Part shown: positions 24,426 to 32,320 of the stretch, one piece after another
Position numbering within the stretch: the first letter of the stretch is position 1
How the letters are laid out: the number at the start of each line of letters is the position of its first letter
Origin: an uncultured Acidimicrobiales bacterium
Lineage (GTDB): Bacteria > Actinomycetota > Acidimicrobiia > Acidimicrobiales > SHLQ01
Direction of reading: 5' to 3'
NCBI GenBank assembly: GCA_938015295.1
Contig: CALLQB010000121.1
Coordinates: forward strand, 1 to 32,320
DNA: 32,320 bases
Notes under the pieces: model-generated
Database searches by the model: none
Told to the model about the DNA's origin: nothing
The model's input: the letters and a program-made list of their open reading frames with translations, nothing else
Program-made: the position numbers and the translations under genes

Positions 24426-25691
24426 CTATCCAGCGGAAGAACCGGTGAGCAATTCGCCCGATCCCGACAGGGTGCTGCAGTAGGCGAAGCGGTCGCCGCG
24501 GCCCCACTCAAGCGCCGAAGGCACGCTCACACCAATGATGTACGAGCCGCCAATGCTCGACTGCCCGGTGTAGCTGACGAACGTGCCTCGACACGCTTGA
24601 CGAGCCGAACTTTCCATCGCAGCTTTTGCTGGATAGGCCGCAAGTTCATCACCCGGAAGTCGGTAGACATCAAACACCTCGCCCATATGTTCGCCGGCGC
24701 ATGGCACCGTGACGATGGTGTCGATCCACAACGCAACATCGGCGTTGAAGCAATCGCCCGGCGAAAACAGCGGGGTCGTCGATGCCACATCGTCGTTCAG
24801 GACGGCCGCGTCGGTTGCGGTGAGCAGGTTGTAGGCAATGAAACCAAACACCGCTATCGCGACGAGCGCGATGTATTTCAACCACTTCGGCACGTATTTG
24901 TCGATGTCGTCGTATTCCGCACGAAGCTGCTTTGGGTTGTAGTCCTTCTTTGCCGCTTCAGTCTGCGCGTCAGCGTCACGGCGAGGGCGTGGATGGCGTC
25001 GTTCGGGGCCTCGTTCTTGCACCGGACGCACCGGTGCACGCTTTTCGAGAATCCCTGAAGTGACAGACGCCGACCCGGAGGACCCCGGGGACGGTCCAGA
25101 CCCATCGTCGTTTCCGTCCGAAGGGTCGGCCAGTGACGCTACGCGTGTCGGATCGCCGCCAAGGGTCGCGCTGGGGGCGACATTGGTTACCCGCGAATCG
25201 ATCTTCGGTTTCGGTTTCCGCTTTGGCGCAAGCTCACCGAGGCCAGACACGCCGAAATCATCAAAGCCGCTCGCATCAACTGCGCCATCAAAATCCCTGT
25301 TGGCAGCCGTGTCGGACTCGACGTCTTCGCCGAACGATGTACTCGAAACAGAAAAGTCGACCGACTCGGTGGTCTTGCCCTCACCGGCTGGCGAGGCGAC
25401 CTGCAGCTGCGACGAGTCGAACGACCCCGCGCTGCTAGTGGTTGCACGGCCAACGGCGGCCTCATAGGACGGCCCACGGGCTTCAGCAAGGGTCGTCGCA
25501 TCGACGACGTCGGGGTCGATGTCGCCTCGAGCCAAGCCACGGAGCAGATCCGCACCGGCTGGCGTCAACACCGACGACCCATAAGGGGCTGGAATGTCGA
25601 ACATTTTGCAGAGCGCGAGGGTCTCGGAGATCGTTATGCCGAATTCATCGGCAAGATCAACAACCCGTAGCTCGTCGGTTCGAATATCCAC
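24426..25691 (-). CDS. Membrane protein with IF2_N-like N-terminus and septum-formation-type extracytoplasmic domain
   Basis: A 421-residue protein. Residues 6-52 (RVVDLADEFGITISETLALC and on) look like the IF2 N-terminal/HTH-like domain. A disordered acidic and Pro/Arg-rich region follows to about 245. One membrane segment at about 271-290 then leads to an extracytoplasmic domain (about 308-421). That domain has GDCF, VPCAGEHMGEVF, EWGRGDRFAYC and a terminal LTGSSAG, the pattern of the Septum_form family of actinobacteria; its cysteines probably form disulfides. GTG 25691 has a GATATT box 6 nt upstream, again leaderless-like. A role at the cell envelope or division site is possible but unproven. 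Whether the N-terminal domain binds nucleic acid or protein is unknown. Confidence 0.7.
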   Translation of the reverse strand: MDIRTDELRVVDLADEFGITISETLALCKMFDIPAPYGSSVLTPAGADLLRGLARGDIDPDVVDATTLAEARGPSYEAAVGRATTSSAGSFDSSQLQVASPAGEGKTTESVDFSVSSTSFGEDVESDTAANRDFDGAVDASGFDDFGVSGLGELAPKRKPKPKIDSRVTNVAPSATLGGDPTRVASLADPSDGNDDGSGPSPGSSGSASVTSGILEKRAPVRPVQERGPERRHPRPRRDADAQTEAAKKDYNPKQLRAEYDDIDKYVPKWLKYIALVAIAVFGFIAYNLLTATDAAVLNDDVASTTPLFSPGDCFNADVALWIDTIVTVPCAGEHMGEVFDVYRLPGDELAAYPAKAAMESSARQACRGTFVSYTGQSSIGGSYIIGVSVPSALEWGRGDRFAYCSTLSGSGELLTGSSAG

Positions 25692-25757
25692 GAAACCAAT
25701 ATCGGAGCCCCGGCGCCGCTACCTGAGAAACTATTTAATAATCACTCAAGTCATTAT

Positions 25758-26825
25758 TTACGAACGCAGCAGTTCAGCTGCATTCAGCAAAGGGGCGCTG
25801 TCAAACGATGCCGCACCGCGGACCGACTCTGCAGGCCAGGTCACACGAACCTCAACTGGACCGCCATCGGGAAGCGGCCACGCCCACCAATCAGACGTGA
25901 TCGTCCGCTTCTCGCTGCGGCGACGGTCGTTGAAGACCACGATTTCCGCACGGTGTCCGAGGTACATCAGTTGGGCACCTTCAGGGTTGCTGGGATCCCA
26001 ACGCAACGACGGAATCCGGTTCGAGATGACCCGTCCATCAGCAAAACACACCTCGACCTCGAGAACCTCGGGTCCGCTGAGGTGATCCGGCCGCGATCCA
26101 GGAATCAGCACCTCGCTAGGCTGAAGCACAGGCGGCAGGAGCCAAGGCTGCAATGACTCGATCGACATGGTGAGTCCAAAGCCGTGATCGGTAACCGCCA
26201 AAGTCCGGATCGTGACAAGCGCAGAATCGCTACGAGCGACTTCCATGCTTGCTTCGCCATCGCCAAAGGCCAGCGTTTCGATCGCTGCGCTCGGCTTGGG
26301 GCCCCACCACGGCCGAAAGTCAACTTCAGAACGACGGTCGAGGGCGTCCATGAGGTTCGCCACCTGATCCTCCGACAGATGCCGGGTGCCATACGCCGCA
26401 AGCCGTCGGACCTCTTCGGGCCGCACACCGAGGGCCCGAAGGACCTGGCAGGCACCAGAGGCGTCGTCGCGCAACATGCCGTGCAACAGCTCAAAGGGCC
26501 CTGTTGGTCCCGCACCGTCAGCACGCATGGTGCCGAGGGTTTTCGCGGCACGTGCAGAAAGAGGCAACTCTGCGCCATCGGCAACATCAAGACTGAAACG
26601 GTGCTGAGCAAGCCGCTGTATTGCCCTCTCGACTCGCAACGAGTCCAAAGCAAAGAGCTCACGGAGCTCAGCTGTTTCTTCATTCGCCGTTGCCATAACG
26701 CCAAACAGCAGGTGTTCGGTGCCGCACTGATCATCGCCGAGCGACGTTGCCACTTCGTGAGCGGCTAACAACGCTTCCTGCGCATCTTCGTCGAGTGTAA
26801 ATCGATCTTGCGGATTTTCGGTCAC
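25758..26825 (-). CDS. Clp N-terminal-repeat domain protein without ATPase
   Basis: A 355-residue protein. The first 150 residues are a double Clp-N repeat (FTLDEDAQEALLAAHEVATS with GTEHLLFGVM, then LSARAAKTLGTMRADG with GPFELLHGMLRD), as at the N-terminus of ClpC/ClpA. No AAA+ ATPase modules follow. Instead there is a domain of about 200 residues with many Trp and beta-type segments that I do not recognise. It might be a stand-alone Clp adaptor or substrate-binding protein. GTG 26825 has AAGGAG 8 nt upstream. The septum-formation-like gene follows after 66 AT-rich bases. Confidence 0.75.
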   Translation of the reverse strand: MTENPQDRFTLDEDAQEALLAAHEVATSLGDDQCGTEHLLFGVMATANEETAELRELFALDSLRVERAIQRLAQHRFSLDVADGAELPLSARAAKTLGTMRADGAGPTGPFELLHGMLRDDASGACQVLRALGVRPEEVRRLAAYGTRHLSEDQVANLMDALDRRSEVDFRPWWGPKPSAAIETLAFGDGEASMEVARSDSALVTIRTLAVTDHGFGLTMSIESLQPWLLPPVLQPSEVLIPGSRPDHLSGPEVLEVEVCFADGRVISNRIPSLRWDPSNPEGAQLMYLGHRAEIVVFNDRRRSEKRTITSDWWAWPLPDGGPVEVRVTWPAESVRGAASFDSAPLLNAAELLRS

Positions 26826-26943
26826 AGGTGAAACTCCTTGGTATGAAGTTCACTGTACGACGGCCACTTTCACGCCACCTGAGGCATTTGGCTCAAGAAT
26901 GCTCAGGGTGCACGGACCATTTGCACCACCGCACCAGTCCGCC

Positions 26944-27804
26944 CTAGGGCAAACCGGCAGCGGGGACATCTACCGGGGTCATGCGAATGACACCGGTGCC
27001 TTTACCTGCTATCTCGGCCGGGTCGGAGCCGTCGCACGAGACGATGAACAAGGTGTCACCGCTCGGCCCCCCGAGCATGCAGGCATACGTTGGCTGACCC
27101 ACATCGATCGTCTCAAGGATCTCGCCTCCTTCGGCGACCCGTAAACAACGGTTGCCCAACGCATCGGCGACCCAGATTGCGCCTTCAGCATCAAGCGCAC
27201 AGCCATCAGGCGCAACACCTGGCATCTCGGCCCACTGTCGCTGGTTGGACAACGTACCGTCGCTCGCATCGATATCGAACGCCACGAAGTCGCTTGCAAA
27301 TGTTTGTGCGACGATCAACGTGGAACCATCGGGCGTGATGACGCTGCCGTTCGGAAAGGCCAGCCCGCTAGCGGCAACCGAGACCTCGCCCGACGGCTGC
27401 ACAAGCGTCAGGTCGGCGGCGGTAAAGTCGCCCCCGCCATCGAGATCGAAACCGAAGTTGCCGACGTACGCTCGACCGACATTGTCGACAACCATGTCGT
27501 TGCAGTGCCAGGTCGCCAGACCCGACAAATCGGCGTGCGTTTGCAACGAACCATCGGTTGCAAGCCGAAGGACCTGCCGGTCGACCATCGACACCAGCAA
27601 AAGGGTGCCGTCGGGCATCCAACCAAGACCGCTTGGACGTCGCTCGCCTAACTTTTCGCGTCCGACCATCACTGTCTGGTTACCGGCGAGGTCGACAGCC
27701 CGGATTTCGTGTTGATAGAAGTCGGAGTACCAAAGTCGGCCGTCGTGCCACCGGGGACCCTCGCCAAAATCGATGCCGCCTACAAGATCAACTACGTCGC
27801 GCAT
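26944..27804 (-). CDS. SMP-30/gluconolactonase family protein
   Basis: A 286-residue six-bladed beta-propeller of the SMP-30/gluconolactonase/LRE family. The early metal-ligand motif FGEGPRW has Glu15. Later metal-site motifs are CNDMVVDNVGRAYVGNFGF and PDGCALDAEGAIWVAD. Such enzymes use a divalent metal to open sugar lactones or related esters, so a sugar-acid or xenobiotic lactonase is expected; the substrate is not fixed by the sequence. No signal peptide is present, so it is cytoplasmic. It is divergent from the GGDEF-EAL gene, with 142 bp between starts. No sugar catabolic genes lie nearby. Confidence 0.85.
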   Translation of the reverse strand: MRDVVDLVGGIDFGEGPRWHDGRLWYSDFYQHEIRAVDLAGNQTVMVGREKLGERRPSGLGWMPDGTLLLVSMVDRQVLRLATDGSLQTHADLSGLATWHCNDMVVDNVGRAYVGNFGFDLDGGGDFTAADLTLVQPSGEVSVAASGLAFPNGSVITPDGSTLIVAQTFASDFVAFDIDASDGTLSNQRQWAEMPGVAPDGCALDAEGAIWVADALGNRCLRVAEGGEILETIDVGQPTYACMLGGPSGDTLFIVSCDGSDPAEIAGKGTGVIRMTPVDVPAAGLP

Positions 27805-27946
27805 GGTTTTCGGTTCGGCTCCCTGAATTCTGCGGATTTTGTCTGCCCTCTGTCTAGCGCATCACTCGTGTCACCGGATTCTTTGGCGGTCTCCAGCGGA
27901 TTGCTGCAGAAACAGGTCAACTGGCCTGCGGAATGCGCCGACATTT

Positions 27947-29860
27947 ATGGCAATGACGAATGGAACAAACGGCAAGGCCAAGGTGAACGTGAAGTTCTCC
28001 GGTCGAAAAGCCATAGATCTCGTCGTCACCTCACATTGGACGGTGGTGACTGCAGGGCTGCTCGGTACCGCCTTTTTGTACTACGTGCTGCCCTGGATTT
28101 TCCGCGGCATCGAAGACGCACGCGGCACGCTGTTCGTTACCGGCCTCATCATCGCTCTTGTTTCAGGAGCTTCATCGCACCTCCAGCGACGATTTGGCCG
28201 ATCAACCCACGAACACATGCGCAAACATGAGTTTCAGGCGAATCACGACACGCTCACCGGTCTGCCAAACCGTGTCGGTCTGATTCGACACCTCGAAACC
28301 GAAGTGCACAAAGCGCGTCAAGACAAGACCACCCTCGGTGTGCTTTTCCTTGACCTCGACCGGTTCAAGGTCATCAACGACACCATGGGCCACGACACGG
28401 GCGACCAACTGTTACGCGCCGTTGGTGAGCGCATTGTGTCGGCGGTGCGGTCGACAGACCTTGTCGCCCGGTTCGGCGGCGACGAGTTCGTGGTTGTTTG
28501 TCCCGGTTTGGTCAACACCCACTCCGTGGTGCAAATCGCTGCACAGATCCTGGCCAGCTTCGAGCGACCAGTCCCTCTTGGCAAGGGCGAGATGAATGTT
28601 GTTCCGAGTATCGGTATTGCCACCAGCAACTCCGAGCAGCCACGGACCAGCGAAGAACTCGTGCGTGACGCTGACGCCGCGATGTACCGCGCCAAACGAG
28701 GCCGCACCGGCTACGCAGTATTTGATGAGCAGCAACGCCAGGTCGCAATGAGTCGTCTCGATACCGAACGGGCACTACGAATCGCCGTCGCCGCCCGAGA
28801 GCTCGACGTGCACTATCAGCCAATCATCGACGGCAAGACCCGCCAACTCACCTCGTTTGAAGCCCTGGTGCGTTGGAACCGACTCGACGTTGGTTGGGTT
28901 GGCCCCGGCGACTTCCTTCCGGTTGCCGAAGAAGCTGGCCTTATGGCCAACATCGGCGAGCTTGTGTTGCGCGAGGCCTGTGCGCAGGCGTCGGTTTGGG
29001 CTCGCACCTTCTGGAAGGACAGCCCCGTGACGATGGGTGTCAACGTCGCCGAACGCCAGCTCGTTGACCCCAACTTTGCTCGCACCGTGGCCGAGATCCT
29101 CGAATGGTCGGGACTCGAACCCTGGCGCCTCACCTTAGAGATCACCGAAGATTTGGTGATTGACCACCTCGACAGCGCGTTGTCGGTGCTGCGCGACCTC
29201 AAAGCCCTCGGTGTCAGTCTCGCTATCGACGACTTCGGCACCGGCCGATCGTCGCTCAGCTACGTCAAGCGTCTCGATATGGTCGATTACCTGAAGATCG
29301 ACAAGTCCTTCGTCGACGGGTTGGAACAACCGGGCGTAGACCAAGCAATCATTGAAGCCATCACGTCTCTGGCCAAGGCCCTTGACCTTGTCATGGTCGC
29401 TGAAGGCGTCGAGACCGTTGGGCAACTCGACCGACTCGTCAATCTTGGCGTCGAACGGATCCAGGGGTACCTCATCGAGAAGCCACTCAGCGCTACCGAT
29501 ATTGAAAGCCGCATGGTCTCTCGCGCTGCAGATGCAGCGGCGGCGCAAGCTGTTGTTCAGGCTCACCCCGTTGCGCCAATCGCTACGCCGGCTCCTGCGA
29601 CCCCGCAGCCAAACACACTCCAGCAGATCGCTCAGCGACTGCCGCAGCAACAAGCACACCCGCTACCGACACCAGCCGTGGCACAGGCACACCCGCTGCC
29701 GACACCAGCTGCAGCGGCGGCCCCTGCAGCACCCCACTCTCCTGCGCCTTCGACATTTCCGCAGGGTTCGGGAACCGGCCTTCCTCGTCCTGCCCAGACC
29801 GCTGCGGTTCCTGCCACACCTGCACCTCCCGCTGCTGCAACTTCTCCCCCAGCTGCCTAA
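27947..29860 (+). CDS. Membrane GGDEF-EAL protein (cyclic di-GMP synthesis and breakdown)
   Basis: A 637-residue protein from ATG 27947. Two membrane segments near residues 30-50 and 62-80 are followed directly by a GGDEF domain. The GGDEF motif is intact at 177-181, and the RSTD inhibitory I-site lies five residues before it (168-171). An EAL domain has the EAL motif at 305-307 and DDFGTGRSSLSYVKRL, so both cyclase and phosphodiesterase activities are possible. There is no extracellular sensor domain. The last 110 or so residues are a Pro/Ala/Gln-rich tail with an 11-residue repeat. ATG 27953 is an alternative start. The frame is open to 27839, but those residues look non-coding. It is divergent from the SMP-30 gene. 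Confidence 0.88.
   Translation: MAMTNGTNGKAKVNVKFSGRKAIDLVVTSHWTVVTAGLLGTAFLYYVLPWIFRGIEDARGTLFVTGLIIALVSGASSHLQRRFGRSTHEHMRKHEFQANHDTLTGLPNRVGLIRHLETEVHKARQDKTTLGVLFLDLDRFKVINDTMGHDTGDQLLRAVGERIVSAVRSTDLVARFGGDEFVVVCPGLVNTHSVVQIAAQILASFERPVPLGKGEMNVVPSIGIATSNSEQPRTSEELVRDADAAMYRAKRGRTGYAVFDEQQRQVAMSRLDTERALRIAVAARELDVHYQPIIDGKTRQLTSFEALVRWNRLDVGWVGPGDFLPVAEEAGLMANIGELVLREACAQASVWARTFWKDSPVTMGVNVAERQLVDPNFARTVAEILEWSGLEPWRLTLEITEDLVIDHLDSALSVLRDLKALGVSLAIDDFGTGRSSLSYVKRLDMVDYLKIDKSFVDGLEQPGVDQAIIEAITSLAKALDLVMVAEGVETVGQLDRLVNLGVERIQGYLIEKPLSATDIESRMVSRAADAAAAQAVVQAHPVAPIATPAPATPQPNTLQQIAQRLPQQQAHPLPTPAVAQAHPLPTPAAAAAPAAPHSPAPSTFPQGSGTGLPRPAQTAAVPATPAPPAAATSPPAA
29654..29719 (+). repeat. Two 33-bp tandem repeats in the GGDEF-EAL tail
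   Basis: The units encode AHPLPTPAVAQ and AHPLPTPAAAA and differ at few bases. Confidence 0.75.
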
Positions 29861-29938
29861 AGCGCTCGGACTCGCTCTGCATTCTTAGCGGCGCTAGAAC
29901 AGTCTCACGACGTTCGCTAGCGACTGAGGAGCAGATAC

Positions 29939-31159
29939 ATGGCAGGGCCACTCGATGGTATCAAGGTTGTAGAACTTGGCGTGTGGGTGGCTGGTCCGGC
30001 GGCCGGCGGCATCATGGCCGACTGGGGTGCCGACGTCATCAAGATCGAACCGCCCGAAGGAGATCCCGCCCGGGTGTTTCAAAAGATGCTCGGCGCCGAG
30101 ATGCCCAACAACCCGGTGTTCGAACTCGACAACCGCAGCAAGTCGGGTGTTGTGCTCGATCTGTCTAGCGACGAAGGAGCCGAACTTGCCCGCGAACTCA
30201 TCGCGGATGCTGATGTGTTCGTCACCAACCTTCGTACGGGTGCTCTTGAACGACTCGGCCTCGACTACGACGCCATCGCGGCAGCAAATCCCAGACTGAT
30301 CTATGCCCACATCACGGGCTACGGCCGCGAAGGGACCGAGGCCAACCGGCCGGGATTCGACATTGCCGCTTTTTGGGCCTATTCGGGTATGGCAAGTCTG
30401 CTCACCCCGCCTGGTGGTGATCCGCCGTTTCAGCGCGGCGGCATGGGCGACCATGCGACCGGCCTCGCAACGGCCGGCGCTGTGTCGGCGGCGCTATTCG
30501 AACGCGAGCGCTCAGGCCGAGGACAGCTCGTGTCGACGTCGCTGCTTCGCATGGGCGCCTATCAGATCGGTTTCGACCTCAACATTGCTCTTATGTGGGG
30601 CCTCACCCTCGAGACCGGGCTGCGCGAGACCATGCGCAATCCCACCGCCAACAACTATCTGTGTTCTGACGACAAGCGTCTTTGGATCATCGGGGTCGAT
30701 GTCGAGCGTCACTGGAAGCCGCTGACTCGAGCAGTGGGACATCCCGAGTGGGCCGACGACGAGAGGTGGTCCGATGTTCGAAGCCGGGCCATGAACTCGG
30801 TCGAACTCATCGCCGAACTCGATGCCATCTTCATCACAAAGACTCGCGCCGAATGGGCAGAGATCTTCGTCGCTGAGCCCGAGCTTTTTTGGGCGCCGGT
30901 CAACACTCTCGATGATCTCATCGCCGACCCACAATTTGCGGCCGCCGGCGGGCTCGTTGAGGTCCCAGACGGAGCCGCGACATCAACAATGGTTTCCACA
31001 CCCGTCGACTTCTCTGCGACGCCCTGGGCGCCACGGTCCTCGGCTCCGGCGCTCGGCGCCGACACGAGGGCGGTGCTTCGTCAGTTGGGCAAGTCAGATG
31101 CCGAGATCGACGAGTTCGTGTCGTCGGGCGCGGCTTGCGAAGCGGCAGCAGAGGACTGA
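29939..31159 (+). CDS. Class III CoA-transferase (CaiB/BaiF family)
   Basis: A 406-residue CaiB/BaiF protein. It begins LDGIKVVELGVWVAGPAAGG, with ADVIKIEPPEGDPAR typical of the family. The catalytic Asp171 lies in GGMGDHATGLATAG and forms an acyl-anhydride with the substrate during CoA transfer. The donor and acceptor acids are unknown; a role in activating a carnitine-, bile-acid- or aromatic-type acid fits the other acyl-CoA genes in the window. GAGGAG lies 8 nt before ATG 29939. It is 78 nt after the GGDEF-EAL gene on the same strand. Its last 79 bp overlap the end of the convergent membrane-protein gene. Confidence 0.9.
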   Translation: MAGPLDGIKVVELGVWVAGPAAGGIMADWGADVIKIEPPEGDPARVFQKMLGAEMPNNPVFELDNRSKSGVVLDLSSDEGAELARELIADADVFVTNLRTGALERLGLDYDAIAAANPRLIYAHITGYGREGTEANRPGFDIAAFWAYSGMASLLTPPGGDPPFQRGGMGDHATGLATAGAVSAALFERERSGRGQLVSTSLLRMGAYQIGFDLNIALMWGLTLETGLRETMRNPTANNYLCSDDKRLWIIGVDVERHWKPLTRAVGHPEWADDERWSDVRSRAMNSVELIAELDAIFITKTRAEWAEIFVAEPELFWAPVNTLDDLIADPQFAAAGGLVEVPDGAATSTMVSTPVDFSATPWAPRSSAPALGADTRAVLRQLGKSDAEIDEFVSSGAACEAAAED

Positions 31160-31464
31160 TCGACCGATTGTGCATCGGCGGCACGCAGGTCGATCACCGG
31201 TGGTGTGGGTTCAACAACAGGCACATCGCCGACAGGAACTTCGCCGACAGGCACCTCGGACACCAGCGTCTTTGGTTTCGTCGCCGAAAGCAGGTAGCGC
31301 GGAGGGCGAACGGCGATGGTAAGCAGGTAGACCGCTAAGCCGATCAACACCACTTCGGCGACGATACGCAACGGGGTTTGACCATCGGTCACCAGGCGAA
31401 CCACCACAGCAACAAGGACCAGACTCACCAGACCTGCGGCGATCCGAAGACCATCACTATTCAT
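31081..31464 (-). CDS. Small two-pass membrane protein with acidic Val-Pro tail
   Basis: A 127-residue protein of unknown function. Two membrane segments, at about 8-25 (AAGLVSLVLVAVVVRLV) and 33-52 (IVAEVVLIGLAVYLLTIAV), are followed by VRPPRYLL and a soluble tail with VPVGEVPVGDVPVVEP repeats. ATG 31464 lies 7 nt after a TAGCGT box (31477-31472) and has no Shine-Dalgarno, so it looks leaderless. The longer frame from 31524 is less likely. Its 3' end overlaps the CoA-transferase coding sequence on the other strand by 79 bp. Confidence 0.6.
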   Translation of the reverse strand: MNSDGLRIAAGLVSLVLVAVVVRLVTDGQTPLRIVAEVVLIGLAVYLLTIAVRPPRYLLSATKPKTLVSEVPVGEVPVGDVPVVEPTPPVIDLRAADAQSVDQSSAAASQAAPDDTNSSISASDLPN

Positions 31465-31539
31465 GGCCGCAACGCTACCGAGAGTGGACTTCCGAGACCC
31501 AGCCGGGCAGCTCGCGAACCCCACAAACGGTCGAAAGCA

Positions 31540-32152
31540 TGACTACCGAACGGTTACTGCGGCACTTTGAGGCCAATCCGGCTGAGGCGTTCGCCAAAGT
31601 TCCCGGGCCACCGTTTGTTCAGCTACCAAACGGAAAAGTATGCAAACTTCGGCCAGCTGAAGAGTTTGTTGTTTCGCGAAGTAACGGGCGCGGTCTAATC
31701 GAGCGCATTCACCCTTCTCGCCGTTGCTCCCGTCGGCGACCTGAGCGCTTCGGGAGAAGCCATAGGTGGTGGCCTCACATAGCCGTGGGTCGACCGACCG
31801 AACAGCGGCAGGTCTCGCACATGGTTTGAAAACACATGCAGTAGTGGGAGCAACGCTCTGGGTGGTGAATGCGATGAGTTCCCGATGGCTTCGGTCAACG
31901 CTTTCGGACTCGACCCGGATGGCGTTCTCGGCGGAGCTCATCTACGAACGATCAATAGGTCGGCCAATCGTAATGGTGGCCAGGACTTTGGAAGTCAGAT
32001 GCTTTCAGGATCGAACCGAGGGTGCCATCTTGAGGCCGGCGAGAGATTCATACTATTTCCGAACTCGTTCTACATGGACGTTCTAGAATTGCGTAGATCG
32101 AGCGATGAGGAGATTCGTGATGACCTGCGCGAAGCGGATTCTCTGAGAATTT
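31540..32152. other. Gene-poor, lower-GC stretch
   Basis: Several short ORFs cross this region in different frames: 31539-31829 plus, 31543-31941 minus, 31766-32086 plus and 31885-32181 plus. None shows a recognisable domain, and base composition is visibly less GC-rich than the rest of the window. The first ORF (MTTERLLRHFEANPAEAFAK) has plausible codon use only in its first 60 codons. This may be a decayed accessory region. Confidence 0.5.
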
Positions 32153-32181
32153 GTGGGGTGCACCAAGACCGTGTTTCGTGA
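31885..32181 (+). CDS. Uncertain small ORF directly upstream of the SUKH-like gene
   Basis: A 98-residue ORF with no known domain. Its last part (ILFPNSFYMDVLELRRSSDE, then EIRDDLREADS) has a protein-like look, and its stop overlaps the GTG of the next gene by 11 nt. Codon use is less GC-biased than elsewhere. It could be the C-terminal remnant of a larger gene such as a toxin, or a chance ORF. Confidence 0.3.
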   Translation: MASVNAFGLDPDGVLGGAHLRTINRSANRNGGQDFGSQMLSGSNRGCHLEAGERFILFPNSFYMDVLELRRSSDEEIRDDLREADSLRICGVHQDRVS

Positions 32182-32320
32182 ACTAATCACCGAGTTCTAT
32201 GACGCCGCGCAGACGCACGCCCCGCCAGGAGTCACCGTTGAACCCCCGATATTCGAGCCAGCCACGCCAGCCCAAATCGCCCACGCCGAAGACACTATGC
32301 AGCTCACATTCACCGACGAG
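32171..32320 (+). CDS. SUKH (SMI1/KNR4)-like protein, N-terminal fragment (cut by window end)
   Basis: The frame is open from GTG 32171 (or GTG 32153) to the end of the window. It encodes FRELITEFYDAAQTHAPPG, then EPATPAQIAHAEDTMQLTFT. The P-A-x-x-x-x-I-x-x-A-E-x-x-x-x-x-x-x pattern is how SMI1/KNR4 (SUKH) domains begin. In bacteria these are mostly immunity proteins of polymorphic toxin systems. Only about 50 residues are visible, so the family call is tentative. No ribosome site is evident. Confidence 0.5.
   Translation, partial: MFRELITEFYDAAQTHAPPGVTVEPPIFEPATPAQIAHAEDTMQLTFTDE

Noticed and set aside
23457..25058. 533-residue plus-strand ORF
   Set aside because: It is antisense to the SDR and septum-formation-like genes, both of which have clear motifs.

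Overview
The window looks like chromosome from a high-GC actinobacterium. An aquatic member of Acidimicrobiia is my best guess, but that is inference. The support is an F420-type luciferase-like oxidoreductase, a DUF4333-type lipoprotein, Thr-rich wall-linker proteins, a [3Fe-4S] ferredoxin with its reductase, several acyl-CoA enzymes, and many genes without a Shine-Dalgarno whose start codon sits 5-7 nt after a TANNNT -10 box (leaderless pattern). No rRNA, tRNA, IS element, phage or CRISPR array was seen.

Layout. 1-251: 3' end of an HNH endonuclease gene. 311-3611 (minus): secreted RTX protein, a dienoyl-CoA-isomerase-like crotonase, and an ArgJ of the OAT2-like type. 3811-5666 (minus): TetR regulator translationally coupled to a ferritin-like di-iron protein. 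5739-7122: PfkB kinase converging on a small hypothetical gene across a very strong hairpin. 7383-11117 (plus): M1 aminopeptidase and metallophosphoesterase. 11125-13048 (minus): ferredoxin, ferredoxin reductase, DUF4333 lipoprotein. 13174-16932 (plus): RTX-tailed matrixin protease, crotonase, GNAT, small protein. 16944-17792 (minus): Thr-rich HEXXH protein, divergent from an LLM oxidoreductase (17927-18949). 18942-20546 (minus): membrane protein and an ArsC-family gene interrupted by UGA. 20603-21908 (minus): PaaG-like crotonase and PII; then GntR (plus) and, on the minus strand, AqpZ, SDR, septum-formation-like protein, Clp-N protein and SMP-30 lactonase. 27947-31159 (plus): GGDEF-EAL protein and class III CoA-transferase. 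31081-31464 (minus): small membrane protein. 31540-32320: lower-GC, gene-poor stretch ending in the start of a SUKH (SMI1/KNR4)-like gene.

The main discovery candidate is at 18942-19298 (minus). The in-frame UGA replaces exactly the catalytic Cys12 of ArsC-type arsenate reductases, the other active-site arginines are intact, and a bacterial-type SECIS hairpin (7-bp stem, GGUC loop) begins 16 nt after the UGA. I read it as an unannotated selenoprotein that ordinary gene calling truncates. No selA/B/C/D gene is visible here, so the genome must be checked.

The two RTX proteins share a second unusual trait: Sec-type N-terminal signal peptides and cysteine pairs at both ends of the predicted beta-roll. 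The three crotonases, SDR, CoA-transferase, LLM oxidoreductase and ferredoxin pair point to a heterotroph degrading fatty acids, sterols or aromatic acids. They are scattered and do not form one recognisable pathway operon.
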